DNA of 39,246 nucleotides from UJ101 sp047975265. GTDB lineage: Bacteria > Bacteroidota > Bacteroidia > Flavobacteriales > UJ101. The stretch covers positions 1 to 39,246 of the forward strand of contig JBKEDE010000072.1 of assembly GCA_047975265.1 (NCBI GenBank), read 5' to 3'. This document shows, piece after piece, positions 1 through 8,697 of the stretch (position 1 is its first letter; each line of letters begins with the position of its first letter). Under the pieces are notes generated by a model, which saw only the letters and a list, made by a program, of their open reading frames with translations, did no database searches and was not told the DNA's origin. The translations under genes were made by a program, and so were the position numbers.

Positions 1-365
1 TCATCGCCGTTGCTGGCAGTAAACTCAATGTTGTAGGTTCCTGCTTCCAGTGGTTTGTACGAAACTTCGTCCCAGCCTTTGGGCATATTGTGCATACTTA
101 CTTTTTTGTCTTCGTAATACATTTCACCTTCCATTTTAGTCCGGTAGGTAATGTCAAAGGTTTGCCCATCCACTTGGTGGTCGTTGCCTATAAAGAGTTG
201 GATAGGGGCTTTTGCATTAAATTGTATAGTATCGGGATAGGTTACCTCAAACTCAAAGGGAAATGCCCATTGGATATTTTCGGAGGTTATCTCCCGGTTG
301 TCGCACTGCAACAGCACAAGGGCAGTAAGCGTTATAATTAAACTGAGGTGTAAACTTTTTTTCAT
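1..365 (-). CDS. traQ: TraQ-like conjugative transfer lipoprotein (3' end cut by window)
   Basis: This reading frame starts at the ATG at 365-363 and runs off the left edge, so the C-terminus is missing. The N-terminus is a lipoprotein signal: MKK, a hydrophobic stretch and a lipobox LVLLQC with Cys at residue 21. A lipid-anchored protein facing the periplasm is therefore expected. After it comes a beta-rich segment that resembles the small TraQ family (DUF3872) of Bacteroidota conjugative transposons. It begins 21 nt after the traO stop, as the last tra gene seen. The family call rests on position, size, lipobox and resemblance; its precise role in mating is not known to me. No competing frame on either strand makes a convincing protein here. 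Confidence 0.72.
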   Translation of the reverse strand, partial: MKKSLHLSLIITLTALVLLQCDNREITSENIQWAFPFEFEVTYPDTIQFNAKAPIQLFIGNDHQVDGQTFDITYRTKMEGEMYYEDKKVSMHNMPKGWDEVSYKPLEAGTYNIEFTASNGD

Positions 366-386
366 TATTGTAATGTATTAAATTTT

Positions 387-983
387 TTAAAAAATCATCC
401 GTATTCCGGTGGATATATTGGGTTGCACTTCGCCTACATCGGAGTTTACATAATAAGTATAACCGGCATTGACAAACCACGAAAAATCTTTGTAACTAAA
501 GCTACGCCCGGAGGTAAACAGAAGCACATCTGTTTCAATGGCTGCGGTGGCTCCGTACACAAATTTGGATTCATACATCAGTTTCCGTCCGTTATCCATA
601 AACTCTTTTCCATCGTTTATCAATTCATACCCGGCTACCAATCCACCTCCAAGATACAGTTTCAAACTTTTTCCGTTATTCAGTAAATTCCGGTAATGCT
701 CCAAAGAGGCGGTATAGAGTTTTACAGGTACATCCCCTGCAGAAAAAGAAACCGTTGAGGTATCTTGGCTCGAACCGGAGGCATTAAAACTTTCAAGATT
801 AATCCGGGCTCTTAAACGCCAAAAGCGGTCGTTTCCGGTAAAAATAGCAAAGGATCCTCTGGCATAAAGCCCGTTGGCTTCATAGCCTAAGCCTGCATCA
901 ACAGCTCGTTCGCCTTCTATCTGTGCTTGAGAGAGCAAAGAACTCAAGAATAATATAGTAAGTAAAAGTGTTCTCTTTTTCAT
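387..983 (-). CDS. traO: Conjugal transfer protein TraO (outer-membrane beta-barrel-like)
   Basis: This is a 198-aa protein. I chose the ATG at 983 because it gives a clean Sec signal peptide (MKKRTLLLTILF then LLSQAQ, cleavage after about residue 20). The longer frame from 1040 would bury that signal. The mature part alternates short hydrophobic and polar strands with many aromatic residues and ends in MIF with an aromatic terminal residue, as outer-membrane barrels often do. Size and position match TraO of CTnDOT-type elements. It lies between traN (ends 1086) and traQ and is probably co-transcribed with them. The role in the outer-membrane part of the mating channel is inferred from the family. 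Confidence 0.8.
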   Translation of the reverse strand: MKKRTLLLTILFLSSLLSQAQIEGERAVDAGLGYEANGLYARGSFAIFTGNDRFWRLRARINLESFNASGSSQDTSTVSFSAGDVPVKLYTASLEHYRNLLNNGKSLKLYLGGGLVAGYELINDGKEFMDNGRKLMYESKFVYGATAAIETDVLLFTSGRSFSYKDFSWFVNAGYTYYVNSDVGEVQPNISTGIRMIF

Positions 984-1085
984 GGTCTCTCCGGCTAAGA
1001 AAGTTATACAAATATATGATTTATAGTGCAGTGTTCGCATATTTTAACATTTAATTAAGGTTTTTATACTATAATTTAACTTATT

Positions 1086-2162
1086 CTATGATTTGAACGC
1101 TGTAATATTTGATTTTCCGGTTTCTTTTTCTGTGTTTTCGTAGGTGTTTTCATGCTCAATGGGTTCTTTTTTATCGTGTTTATGCTTCATTTCTTCCTTT
1201 TGTTGTCGTTCTTGCTCTTTTAATTCATCGTAAAATTTGGCACTAAAATCTTTTTGCAGGGTAATAGGGTTGTTTACATAGTGGGAATGAATGGGCAATA
1301 CGATTTTTCGTTCCGTTCCCCGTTCATAAACCGTAACAAACAAATATTTTCCTTTTTCCACAAAAAAGCGGTCAAAGACAAAAGTAATGGCTTTGGAGCG
1401 GTTTTTATCCGGAAGAATGCTCATAATTTTTGTATCAAAAGCATAAATGGGTTCTGCAAAGCTTTCAGGAGCTGTTTGGCGGTTGTGCCCTTTATCTCGG
1501 TTGTATGAAAAGCCCACTTCTTCTATATCAAAAGGATAAGGCGAAACGTTGTCAAACCGTAATTTCAGGTAAAATTTATCTTTTCGTACAAACACGCCGT
1601 CCAAGCGAACACCAACTCCTTCCACCATTCTTTTAACCCGTTTGATACCGCCGTATTTTGAGCCGGAATTAATGCGTTTAGCCGTTTCCTTATACCTAAT
1701 CGAATCTTCAAAATAAATGGTATTGAGTTTTTCTTCAATCTCACGTTCTTTTACAGCTTCTTCAATGGTAATATCTTCCGGTTCTCCTTCCTCTTCTTTT
1801 CTGTAAGAAGTTTCTGCCGACGGTTTATAATTAAAATCGTAGAAATGCAAGTTTTTCTTGGGTGGATTAGGCGTGTAAAGCACCACGATTTCATAATAGG
1901 TATTGTCGTTGGCTATAGCAGTGATGTTGGTTACTTTAAATTTGCGTTTGGCTTGAACCGTAACCACCTGCCGCTCGTTCACTCGGTTGGGTTCTGCACT
2001 GTTTACCGCCACCACGCCGCTCCCGATGGAAAGATAGCTTAAGCCTTTTCCAAAAGACAGATGCGAATTATAGCTTCTGGTCAGGTAAATGGTGTCTTTC
2101 TTAATCACTTGAGCAAACAAAGGGGAAGAACCAATGAGTAAAAAGAAGAAAATTTTTTTCAT
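1086..2162 (-). CDS. traN: Conjugative transposon protein TraN (DUF4138)
   Basis: This is a 358-aa exported protein with signal peptide MKKIFFFLLIGSSPLFAQ. It is followed by a beta-rich region with the pattern typical of TraN/DUF4138: an early LSFGKGLSYLSIGS segment, then NxY and FDxxRF-type strands. The last 50 or so residues are highly charged and His/Lys/Glu-rich, probably disordered. The start codon overlaps the traM stop by one base (TAATG), which indicates translational coupling. In CTnDOT-like systems TraN is thought to sit with TraM and TraO in the outer part of the secretion channel, much as VirB9/VirB7 do. The family call is strong; the structural role is by analogy. Confidence 0.88.
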   Translation of the reverse strand: MKKIFFFLLIGSSPLFAQVIKKDTIYLTRSYNSHLSFGKGLSYLSIGSGVVAVNSAEPNRVNERQVVTVQAKRKFKVTNITAIANDNTYYEIVVLYTPNPPKKNLHFYDFNYKPSAETSYRKEEEGEPEDITIEEAVKEREIEEKLNTIYFEDSIRYKETAKRINSGSKYGGIKRVKRMVEGVGVRLDGVFVRKDKFYLKLRFDNVSPYPFDIEEVGFSYNRDKGHNRQTAPESFAEPIYAFDTKIMSILPDKNRSKAITFVFDRFFVEKGKYLFVTVYERGTERKIVLPIHSHYVNNPITLQKDFSAKFYDELKEQERQQKEEMKHKHDKKEPIEHENTYENTEKETGKSNITAFKS

Positions 2163-3115
2163 TATTTTTCTTGATTAATTTTTAGAAATACCCAATCGGT
2201 ATTGACTTTGGCTTTAATTTTCTTCTTAAAAATAGAACGCACAACGCCGTCGGCACCGGGTACTTTTTGTACTTCATTATTTGAGGCAATGTCTTGTCCT
2301 ACTTCCTCTCCTACGGTTGCTTCATTTTCTGCTCCTGTTCCACCCACCACTTCAATAGCCGGCTGTCCGTAAGAATCAATAACACTAATTTCGCAAGGAA
2401 CTTGGTTGCCTTTGATCATCAGGTATTTAATAGTTAGGCTTAATTCATTTCCAAATTGAGCATACGCAATCAAGTTGGTGTATTTAGGAATCAAAGCCCC
2501 TTGAAAATAAAAGTCTTCTTTGGTCTGAATTTTTACCCGATTACTTTGAGGCGTAACTATATTGTTCTTTTTGTTGGTTCCTTGTAAAAGAGCTTTGACC
2601 AATTGCCGGGAGGTTGTTCCTGTTCCGGAAGTTTTGGTATTGGAAGGAGCCACCCATACTTGCATCGCATCTTCTTCCTCTTCTTCTTGTGCTTTGGGTG
2701 TTTGAGCAGTTCTCGGAGCCGAATAGGTTTGCGTTTTTGGGCTTTCATACACCGGATACGAAGATGTATTACCTTCCGATGATTCATCGTAATAGCTCAT
2801 CTTGTCCAGTTTATCCAACTCCTTTAGAAGTTCTTCTGTTGCTTCGTTTTTTGGCATTTCTTGTTCCAAGCTAAAGGCTCCTTCTTTTAACGGGTTCTGT
2901 TTTTTGTCGGGAAGAATACTAAAGGTGGAATCTTTAATTTCTTCCATGGGGATGGAAAAAGAGACATCGCCTTTTTTGATTTGGTTTTTATTTTCTCCAG
3001 CAGAAAGCAAACTCATCAGAACAACACCGCCCAGTACAGCGGCAGCGATATACACTTTTTCTTTGTTTTCTAAAACGTAAGTTTTAACAGTATGGAGTAT
3101 CTCATTTGTTTTCAT
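2162..3115 (-). CDS. traM: Conjugative transposon protein TraM (VirB10-like)
   Basis: This is a 317-aa protein. I chose the ATG at 3115 (MKTNEIL), 17 nt after the traK stop. A longer frame from 3145 would overlap traK and has no better support. A short cytoplasmic N-terminus leads into a single membrane span at about residues 22-40 (VYIAAAVLGGVVLMSLLSAG). A long low-complexity periplasmic linker rich in Glu, Ser, Thr and Pro follows, then a C-terminal beta domain. This N-in, one-span, linker, beta-domain layout is that of TraM, the VirB10 counterpart that bridges inner and outer membranes in Bacteroidota conjugation machines. Its stop overlaps the traN start. Confidence 0.87.
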   Translation of the reverse strand: MKTNEILHTVKTYVLENKEKVYIAAAVLGGVVLMSLLSAGENKNQIKKGDVSFSIPMEEIKDSTFSILPDKKQNPLKEGAFSLEQEMPKNEATEELLKELDKLDKMSYYDESSEGNTSSYPVYESPKTQTYSAPRTAQTPKAQEEEEEDAMQVWVAPSNTKTSGTGTTSRQLVKALLQGTNKKNNIVTPQSNRVKIQTKEDFYFQGALIPKYTNLIAYAQFGNELSLTIKYLMIKGNQVPCEISVIDSYGQPAIEVVGGTGAENEATVGEEVGQDIASNNEVQKVPGADGVVRSIFKKKIKAKVNTDWVFLKINQEK

Positions 3116-3131
3116 TAGCTTAATTTTGGGT

Positions 3132-3752
3132 TTAAATTGGGTCAAAGTTAAGAACTTTATAGTTTCTAATCATCCAATCGGTAAAATTATTAACACTTTT
3201 TCCGGTATGGGTCAAACTTCCCGTTGTAATCAGATTACGATACAACACATCGTTGTTTCGTAAAATTCTCAATTTGGCTTTGCATGTAAATACATACGGT
3301 TCTTGGCTAAAATCAATGGTAATATCCTTCGGGTTCATTTCAATCCGATAGGAATATTTAGAACTGATTAACTGGCTGAAATAATTTTTGCTTTTCAGTT
3401 GGTTTTGCAAAAGTTTTCCGGTATTGTCAACCAAATTTAAGGCTTTTTTATGAGCTTCTTGAATGTATTCTTCATAGGGTTCTAACGACCAAAACCATTC
3501 ATGAAACAACATAATATGTCCTTTTGCTGAAGCCTCTACACTGGTTTTACTGTCTTTGCTAATCACGGCTTCCAATACTTTGTTGTTGGTCAGAAGGTAA
3601 ATCCGTTCGCTTTGTTTTTCCAACTCTTCCGATAATTTCATATTGTACAACACAATACAAATAATGGGTACAACTATCGCAATCAGAAAACCGAAGATGG
3701 TAACTATTACAGCAAATTTTTCTTTAAAATAGATGTTATTCAATATTTTCAT
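3132..3752 (-). CDS. traK: Conjugative transposon protein TraK (VirB8-like)
   Basis: This is a 206-aa protein with one N-terminal membrane span at about residues 13-36 and a periplasmic domain. Family hallmarks of TraK are visible: the stretch after the membrane span ending in IYLLTNNK, the block GHIMLFHEWFWSLEP at about residues 78-92, and the ending in which ITTGSLTHTGKS precedes NFTDWMIRNYKVLNF. The domain resembles the VirB8-like fold of type IV secretion, which nucleates assembly at the inner membrane. It lies between traJ (ends 3766) and traM in the standard order. Length matches the family (about 205-210 aa). Confidence 0.9.
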   Translation of the reverse strand: MKILNNIYFKEKFAVIVTIFGFLIAIVVPIICIVLYNMKLSEELEKQSERIYLLTNNKVLEAVISKDSKTSVEASAKGHIMLFHEWFWSLEPYEEYIQEAHKKALNLVDNTGKLLQNQLKSKNYFSQLISSKYSYRIEMNPKDITIDFSQEPYVFTCKAKLRILRNNDVLYRNLITTGSLTHTGKSVNNFTDWMIRNYKVLNFDPI

Positions 3753-3765
3753 GATTCTTTTTATT

Positions 3766-4629
3766 TTACATTTTAGCAGCTAAGGTAGCTCTTCCTGCCT
3801 GGAGGACTTTCCCTATAGTACTGTTTTGATTTGAACCTTGCTTTAATCCGAACATAACGATTTTCGGTATGGATAAATACATCATAATAATGATTAAATA
3901 ACCCGAAAAAGCAAAAATGGATTTAACAAACTGGGCATAACCTGCATTGGATGATGCGTTGATAATGACGGCTATTTCGTCTAAGATTTTGACTCCAATC
4001 GTATCTACCACGTACAGCATGGGAAGATACAAAGACACTTCTAACAAGGACATAATCCAACCCTTGTAAGAGCCTTGAAAATCGGGAATAAAAGAAAGCG
4101 ATAAATTTAAAACCCCAAAGAAACTCAAGAAAATAAATTTTAGTAATACTTTAAACTTTAAGTATAAATAAACAATCGATGAAACCACCATACCCAAAAA
4201 AAGAAATACCCATGCGGTTAATTCCAAAAAAAGCATTCGAAGCCAATCATCTGCAATTCCAATTGTAGCATCCATCAATGAAACTCCGTTGTCGTTACTA
4301 CCCGTAGCAATTAAATCTTTTATCATTGTATTCCAATTTTTACTAAAGGGAACTTCTCCACCGGGTTTAATTGACTTTCCAAAATCTACAAAAAAATCAA
4401 TAATTATATAATAATTAAATAACAAGATAGCTAAAGGAATATAGCTTACATAGCCAAACCAATTATTCGGACTTTGGATAAAATTCCGTACGATACGGTA
4501 AAACACGCCACCCAAAGCAATGTATTTTAAAAGATCCAAGACTCCTTTACTTGTGACTAAAATCTCTGTAATGGTGTTGGTGAAAATGGTGTCTATAACT
4601 TCTTTTAAGTCAAAAATGGATAGAAACAT
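3766..4629 (-). CDS. traJ: Conjugative transposon protein TraJ (polytopic, VirB6-like)
   Basis: This is a 287-aa integral membrane protein with several long hydrophobic segments. Examples are around residues 30-50, 58-80, 135-160, 160-185 and 235-258, with YLIIIMMYLSIPKIVMFGL near the end. It lies directly downstream of traI in the transfer operon. Position, length somewhat under the usual 320-340 aa, and topology fit TraJ, the inner-membrane channel component compared with VirB6. The C-terminus ends in a soluble, Gly/Gln/Ser-rich tail. I see no frameshift; the shorter length looks natural rather than truncated. Confidence 0.78.
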   Translation of the reverse strand: MFLSIFDLKEVIDTIFTNTITEILVTSKGVLDLLKYIALGGVFYRIVRNFIQSPNNWFGYVSYIPLAILLFNYYIIIDFFVDFGKSIKPGGEVPFSKNWNTMIKDLIATGSNDNGVSLMDATIGIADDWLRMLFLELTAWVFLFLGMVVSSIVYLYLKFKVLLKFIFLSFFGVLNLSLSFIPDFQGSYKGWIMSLLEVSLYLPMLYVVDTIGVKILDEIAVIINASSNAGYAQFVKSIFAFSGYLIIIMMYLSIPKIVMFGLKQGSNQNSTIGKVLQAGRATLAAKM

Positions 4630-4650
4630 AGCTAATAACAGGGGTTCAAT

Positions 4651-5268
4651 TTATACGTCTTCTGAGCTTTCAAACAATGCTTTTTTATTAGCTCTTTTTT
4701 TATTCATAAGCTCTACCTGCAATGTCATTTTTTCCAAGCTAAGCTTTTGTTCTTTCAATTGATTCAAGGATTGTTCAATGGCCTGTTGGCGTTCGCTGGT
4801 AGGAGCTACTTCACCTACTAAGTCTATTATAGCAACGACTTGTGTACCTACACTAATACTACTCTTAATCATTTCCTTTACCTGATTAAAAATTTCTTTC
4901 AGCTTCTTCTTTTTATCTTCCTCTTCTTCTACCTCTTTTATAGTTTCGTAAGCCACAGCAAAGTCTCTTCCTGCATCAGCAATTTCACTTATTATTTCTT
5001 TTATACGATCCATATTGGCCTTTGTTAACAGTTTATTCGGCTTCTTTTTTTTAGCTTCCAATTCTTCCCTAGCCTTATCATCTAATTGTTGTAATAAGTC
5101 CTGATTTTTTTGGTTCACTTCAAGTAACTTTTGATTCGCTTTAATTAATTCTTGATTTTGCTGAACAAGCATTTGTAGTTCAGGTCCTGTAACTGCCATT
5201 TGTGCCTGAACATGGTAAGACAGTAGCAAAGTTGCTACGATTAAAATTTTGTTTGTCATTGTTTTCAT
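4651..5268 (-). CDS. traI: TraI-like conjugative transfer protein, exported coiled coil
   Basis: This is a 205-aa protein with a signal peptide (MKTMTNKILIVATLLLSYHVQAQ). A long Gln/Lys/Glu-rich helical region follows at about residues 30-80 with heptad-like repeats. A second Lys/Glu-rich helix (EEEEDKKKKLKEIF) lies at about residues 113-126 and a C-terminal helix spans about 165-200. Its place between traG and traJ, its export signal and its coiled-coil nature fit the TraI family (DUF4141) of Bacteroidota transfer operons, functionally compared with VirB5. This is not the relaxase called TraI on the F plasmid. An internal ATG (MTNK) three codons later is an alternative start. Confidence 0.72.
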   Translation of the reverse strand: MKTMTNKILIVATLLLSYHVQAQMAVTGPELQMLVQQNQELIKANQKLLEVNQKNQDLLQQLDDKAREELEAKKKKPNKLLTKANMDRIKEIISEIADAGRDFAVAYETIKEVEEEEDKKKKLKEIFNQVKEMIKSSISVGTQVVAIIDLVGEVAPTSERQQAIEQSLNQLKEQKLSLEKMTLQVELMNKKRANKKALFESSEDV

Positions 5269-5310
5269 AATAATATAATTTTAATGGTTATGTACTAATT
5301 TTTATTTGTT

Positions 5311-7830
5311 TTAATAGGTTTTTTCTCTTTGTTGTCTTGCGTATTCCTTTGAAACAATGATTTGATTGTTGTTGCAGGTTTTCGCAATTTCTTTTAATTT
5401 GGTTTTTTCGTTGGGATCACTTTCGTAAATGGCTTTTTCTTCCAACGAAACTTCACAGCCATAGGTTTGGATACCGCCGTTCATCATCACGGCAAACTCC
5501 CTGCATTTAATTCCTTCAGGGTATTTGTTGTTCAGTGAAAAGACGACGTTTTTTTGTGTTTCGGTCAGTGATAACAATTCTTTTACATAATCGGCTTTTC
5601 CTTTGTATTTGTTAAGGCTCAACACGATACCGATATCGCTGTTGTTCAATACGGCATTTTTAATCACTTCGCTTTCAAAGAAATCCTCCGGTTCCTGACT
5701 GGTAAAAATGGTGGCTCCATTTTGAGAACGAACCGTTTTAATGGTGTCTTTGATAAAGTTGACCAAAATCGGTTTGTCCATGGCCGTCCAGGCTTCGTCA
5801 TAATGGATAAATTTAACCTTATCCAACAGCTCCGGAGCATACAGAATTTCTTTGTAAATATTGGTCAGCAAAAAGGTAACGATTGAAAACAGGGTCGGAT
5901 TGTCTTTCAATTCTTTAATTTGAAAGGTGATGTACCGGTTGTGTTTTAAATTCTGCAATTGTTCGTCCCGGTTGTTCAACAGGAAATCATACACCCCGCC
6001 TTTGTAATAATCTTTGAGTATAAAGATGTATTGATTCGGATTGATCAAACCTTTTAAGCCTTCTTGGGCAATGATGGAATGGACATTTTCTTTAAAAAAT
6101 TCGTAAAAAGAATTAAAGTTTCTTTCTTCCATATCAGACTTGTAATACAAATTCAAGACCTCCCGGAACATTCCCATCACCAAGCTGTACTCGGATTTAT
6201 CCTCTACCTCTAAAATGGTCAATAACAAATAGGAAATAAACACGACTTTGTCTTTGATGATTTCTTCGGTTTTTTTAGGAACGATAAACGGGTTCATCCC
6301 GATTTTGGAAGTCGGGCTGATTTTTAGGAAAAAGCCGTCTTTCCCACCGCTTTGTTGGTATATAAATTGGGTGGCTCTTTCAAAAGAAGAAGAACCGTCA
6401 ATATTAAACACATGATTTCCCATAAGGTATTCATGAGCCAATATGGTATTGAGATTAAAGGATTTTCCGCTACCTGTATTCCCGACTGCCCACGTATTGA
6501 AATGGGTAACGAGTCCTTTTCTTTTGGGAGTATGGAACAAATCGAGGTAGAGCGGATTTCCTGAAATAATATCAATGACCCGCAGACCGTAAGCGGTATT
6601 GCCCTGTGTATAATTTTCCGCATAGAAAAAGCAAGAAGCCGCCATTTTCTCCAAGGGCATGTACAGGTCGATAGGCAACCCCACGGCATTGCCCGGGCAA
6701 GAAGCAAAGTAAATATCTTTGGTATCTACGGTATTGTGTTTTAATTTAATCGGGAAATTGTTATCCACCCGGATTTCTTCGGCAAGAACATTGATATGCG
6801 TATAGACGATTTTGGAATCGTTGGAAATGATGAGTTTTTTAAACTCTTTCAGTTTTTCCACGTACAATTCATTCCGTTCGGCATCGATACTTTGTCCTAT
6901 TTCCGATTGTTGGTTTTGCGGTTTCATCCAGTGTGAAAAGTTATACAATCGGTTTTCTTTCTTTTTGAGTTCGTCCAATACCTTTTCCTGATCGGGAATG
7001 TAGAAATACTGATTGATCACCCGGTTGCCTTTGCCTTCAATAGTCAACGGGGTTAGCAAGGATTTAGGAATGGGCATGCCTTCGGATTGTTTTTCGTAGG
7101 CATAAATGTACTCGGGCAGGTTGTCGGGCAATTGGTCTAAGGATTCGATGGTGTAGGCTTTAAATGTTTTGTCGCCTACGTTGCAATTTCCTTTTTCAAA
7201 AACCACATCGGCTTGCTCATCTTCAATACCCATGTTTTTCCAAAGCGGGAAAAGGGTGTTTTCAAAATCGTCTTTTCCCAGCAACTTTCCTTGGCAAAAA
7301 CTGTTTTCAATGTAGTGGGTGATTTCTTTCTTTTTGGATTCAAATTCCTGTAAGGCTTCTTTGGATATATAGGTTTTGTCCAAAGCCGGAGTGAATAAAG
7401 AACCTTTGGATTCTTTGCGTAAAAAGCTATTGACCCGCAGGGAATCAAATTTAAAATACTGATTGGGCAGGCAACTAATGGTAATGAAAGAACGTTGTAT
7501 GTTTTGTTTTCTTCCTACAAAATGATTTTGATTGGATTGTTTGATAAAATTTTGTTCGGTTTCTTTTTCAAAGCCGTTAAAGTTTTTATCAATGGTTTGG
7601 GTATAGAAAAAATCGGATTTGTGGATGACGTAATTATTACCCAATTGATCAATTAAAGAGGAGAAAAAGTGGGTAATGTTTTCAAAATCCCGTGTGTTTT
7701 TCCCGTACAAGGATGAAAAATAAACCTCAAAGCTATAAGAGAGTACTCCTTTTTCTTTTCCGATTAAAGAGGTGTCTTTGTAAATTCCGTAAATCGGATG
7801 AAAAAGATCGTTAATCAAATAATTTTCCAT
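5311..7830 (-). CDS. traG: Conjugation ATPase TraG (VirB4 family)
   Basis: This 839-aa protein carries the ATPase motifs of VirB4-type conjugation engines. Walker A is GNTGSGKS at about residues 450-457. Walker B (FIHYDEAW) lies near residue 682, and a TSQEPEDF motif follows at about 720. The N-terminal 400 residues form the family's variable domain. It is expected at the cytoplasmic face of the inner membrane, powering channel assembly. Length matches CTnDOT-type TraG (about 830 aa). The start overlaps the end of traF by 20 nt, which suggests translational coupling. The name follows Bacteroides usage; it is not the VirD4-type coupling protein called TraG elsewhere. Confidence 0.95.
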   Translation of the reverse strand: MENYLINDLFHPIYGIYKDTSLIGKEKGVLSYSFEVYFSSLYGKNTRDFENITHFFSSLIDQLGNNYVIHKSDFFYTQTIDKNFNGFEKETEQNFIKQSNQNHFVGRKQNIQRSFITISCLPNQYFKFDSLRVNSFLRKESKGSLFTPALDKTYISKEALQEFESKKKEITHYIENSFCQGKLLGKDDFENTLFPLWKNMGIEDEQADVVFEKGNCNVGDKTFKAYTIESLDQLPDNLPEYIYAYEKQSEGMPIPKSLLTPLTIEGKGNRVINQYFYIPDQEKVLDELKKKENRLYNFSHWMKPQNQQSEIGQSIDAERNELYVEKLKEFKKLIISNDSKIVYTHINVLAEEIRVDNNFPIKLKHNTVDTKDIYFASCPGNAVGLPIDLYMPLEKMAASCFFYAENYTQGNTAYGLRVIDIISGNPLYLDLFHTPKRKGLVTHFNTWAVGNTGSGKSFNLNTILAHEYLMGNHVFNIDGSSSFERATQFIYQQSGGKDGFFLKISPTSKIGMNPFIVPKKTEEIIKDKVVFISYLLLTILEVEDKSEYSLVMGMFREVLNLYYKSDMEERNFNSFYEFFKENVHSIIAQEGLKGLINPNQYIFILKDYYKGGVYDFLLNNRDEQLQNLKHNRYITFQIKELKDNPTLFSIVTFLLTNIYKEILYAPELLDKVKFIHYDEAWTAMDKPILVNFIKDTIKTVRSQNGATIFTSQEPEDFFESEVIKNAVLNNSDIGIVLSLNKYKGKADYVKELLSLTETQKNVVFSLNNKYPEGIKCREFAVMMNGGIQTYGCEVSLEEKAIYESDPNEKTKLKEIAKTCNNNQIIVSKEYARQQREKTY

Positions 7831-8125
7831 GATAAAGTGTTAGTGGGTTATTTTTTCTTTTATAACTGTCAGGCTTAAATTTCATCGCCCTTTTTTTCTT
7901 AAAATTCATTTTTAAATTTTGTTTGTCTTGGTATTTAAAATACCCATAGGATACAAATACATTGGCAAACAAAATACAAGCCACTACCCCCGATAAAGAA
8001 AAAGCCACCAAAATTCCGCCGGAGCTTACAACCAGATACCCTATAAACAGTAAGGCAAATTGTTTGTCTAACCCTATGTAACGGATGGGTTTTTGCAGTC
8101 CTTTATAGATGGTGTAGGTTTTCAT
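7811..8125 (-). CDS. traF: Conjugative transposon protein TraF (DUF4133, VirB3-like)
   Basis: This is a 104-aa membrane protein. A short basic N-terminus (KGLQKPIRYIGLDKQ) precedes two adjoining hydrophobic segments at about residues 24-64, and a basic cytoplasmic tail with FKKKRAMKFKPDSYKRK follows. The GLDKQ motif before the first span and the overall length are typical of DUF4133/TraF. The family is compared with VirB3, which associates with the VirB4-type ATPase. Consistent with that, traF overlaps the start of traG by 20 nt. It begins 8 nt after the traE stop. Confidence 0.87.
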   Translation of the reverse strand: MKTYTIYKGLQKPIRYIGLDKQFALLFIGYLVVSSGGILVAFSLSGVVACILFANVFVSYGYFKYQDKQNLKMNFKKKRAMKFKPDSYKRKNNPLTLYHGKLFD

Positions 8126-8133
8126 ATTATTTA

Positions 8134-8487
8134 TTAGACAGCAAATATTTTACTGGCTACTTCAATGGCAATAGCGGCAATACCACATACTAATGCCCAC
8201 TGACCAGCATTAAATCCTATGCTTTTACCGCGGGTTTCCGCCAGAATCATGACTACAACCAAAATCAAGGCTGCTCCGTAACAGAGGTATTTAATAATGT
8301 CTTTAAGAGCCTTAACAGCAGTTTCGATGGCTTGTTTTGGTTCATTTAACATAGTTCCGATGGCTTCGATACCGGCATCGGCAGCACCGGAACTGCCGGT
8401 ACCGGAACCGGTGCCATCTAAAAAGCTTAGATGGTGTTCAAATCCTACATTTTGTAAGTGGTTGAATAATTCAATGGTTAAATTCAT
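8134..8487 (-). CDS. traE: Conjugative transposon protein TraE (DUF4134)
   Basis: This is a 117-aa protein starting at MNLTIELF (ATG at 8487). A longer frame from 8544 would include the promoter -7 and -33 region, so I reject that start. A Gly/Ser-rich segment (GTGSGTGSSG) near residue 27 precedes two hydrophobic helices at about residues 65-85 and 93-113. This matches the DUF4134/TraE family, small two-helix proteins compared with VirB2 pilins. It is the first gene of the transfer operon, behind a strong Bacteroidota promoter. The Gly/Ser-rich part could be the exposed segment; that is inference. Confidence 0.85.
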   Translation of the reverse strand: MNLTIELFNHLQNVGFEHHLSFLDGTGSGTGSSGAADAGIEAIGTMLNEPKQAIETAVKALKDIIKYLCYGAALILVVVMILAETRGKSIGFNAGQWALVCGIAAIAIEVASKIFAV

Positions 8488-8514
8488 CTTTTTAAATTTT
8501 ATTGTTTCTGAATA

Positions 8515-8545
8515 CAAAAGTAAAAATAAAATTTTAAAAAACAAA
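8515..8545 (-). promoter_or_regulatory. Promoter of the tra operon (Bacteroidota type)
   Basis: On the minus strand a -33 TTTG (8545-8542) is followed after exactly 19 nt by a -7 TACTTTTG (8522-8515). This is a full match to the Bacteroidota sigma consensus TTTG / TAnnTTTG. Transcription would start near 8508, leaving a leader of about 20 nt rich in A and T before the traE ATG at 8487. Confidence 0.8.
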
Positions 8546-8626
8546 TATTTTTATTTTTTTTAAAAAAATTATATTTTTTTGATTTTAAATAAAAATATAA
8601 AAGTGCATTTTTGGTATGATTAATCA

Positions 8627-8665
8627 TAAAAAAACCTGCCTCGAAACAGGTTTGAGGCAGGTTTT
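8627..8665 (-). terminator. Rho-independent terminator after the 385-aa gene
   Basis: A perfect 12-bp inverted repeat (8631-8642 and 8654-8665, arm GAGGCAGGTTTT on the minus strand) has an 11-nt loop and runs into a string of T on the minus strand. It lies 33 nt past the stop of the gene at 8698-9855 and just upstream of the tra promoter, so it insulates the transfer operon from that gene. Confidence 0.85.
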
Positions 8666-8697
8666 AAAACAAAGAGATTCCGGTGTTGATAGAATCA

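Noticed and set aside
90..341. Open frame opposite traQ on the plus strand
   Set aside because: It runs opposite a frame with a clear lipoprotein signal and tra context, and its own sequence shows no domain or start signal.
6324..6707. 127-codon frame on the minus strand inside traG
   Set aside because: It overlaps the Walker A region of traG in another frame; traG is intact and conserved throughout.
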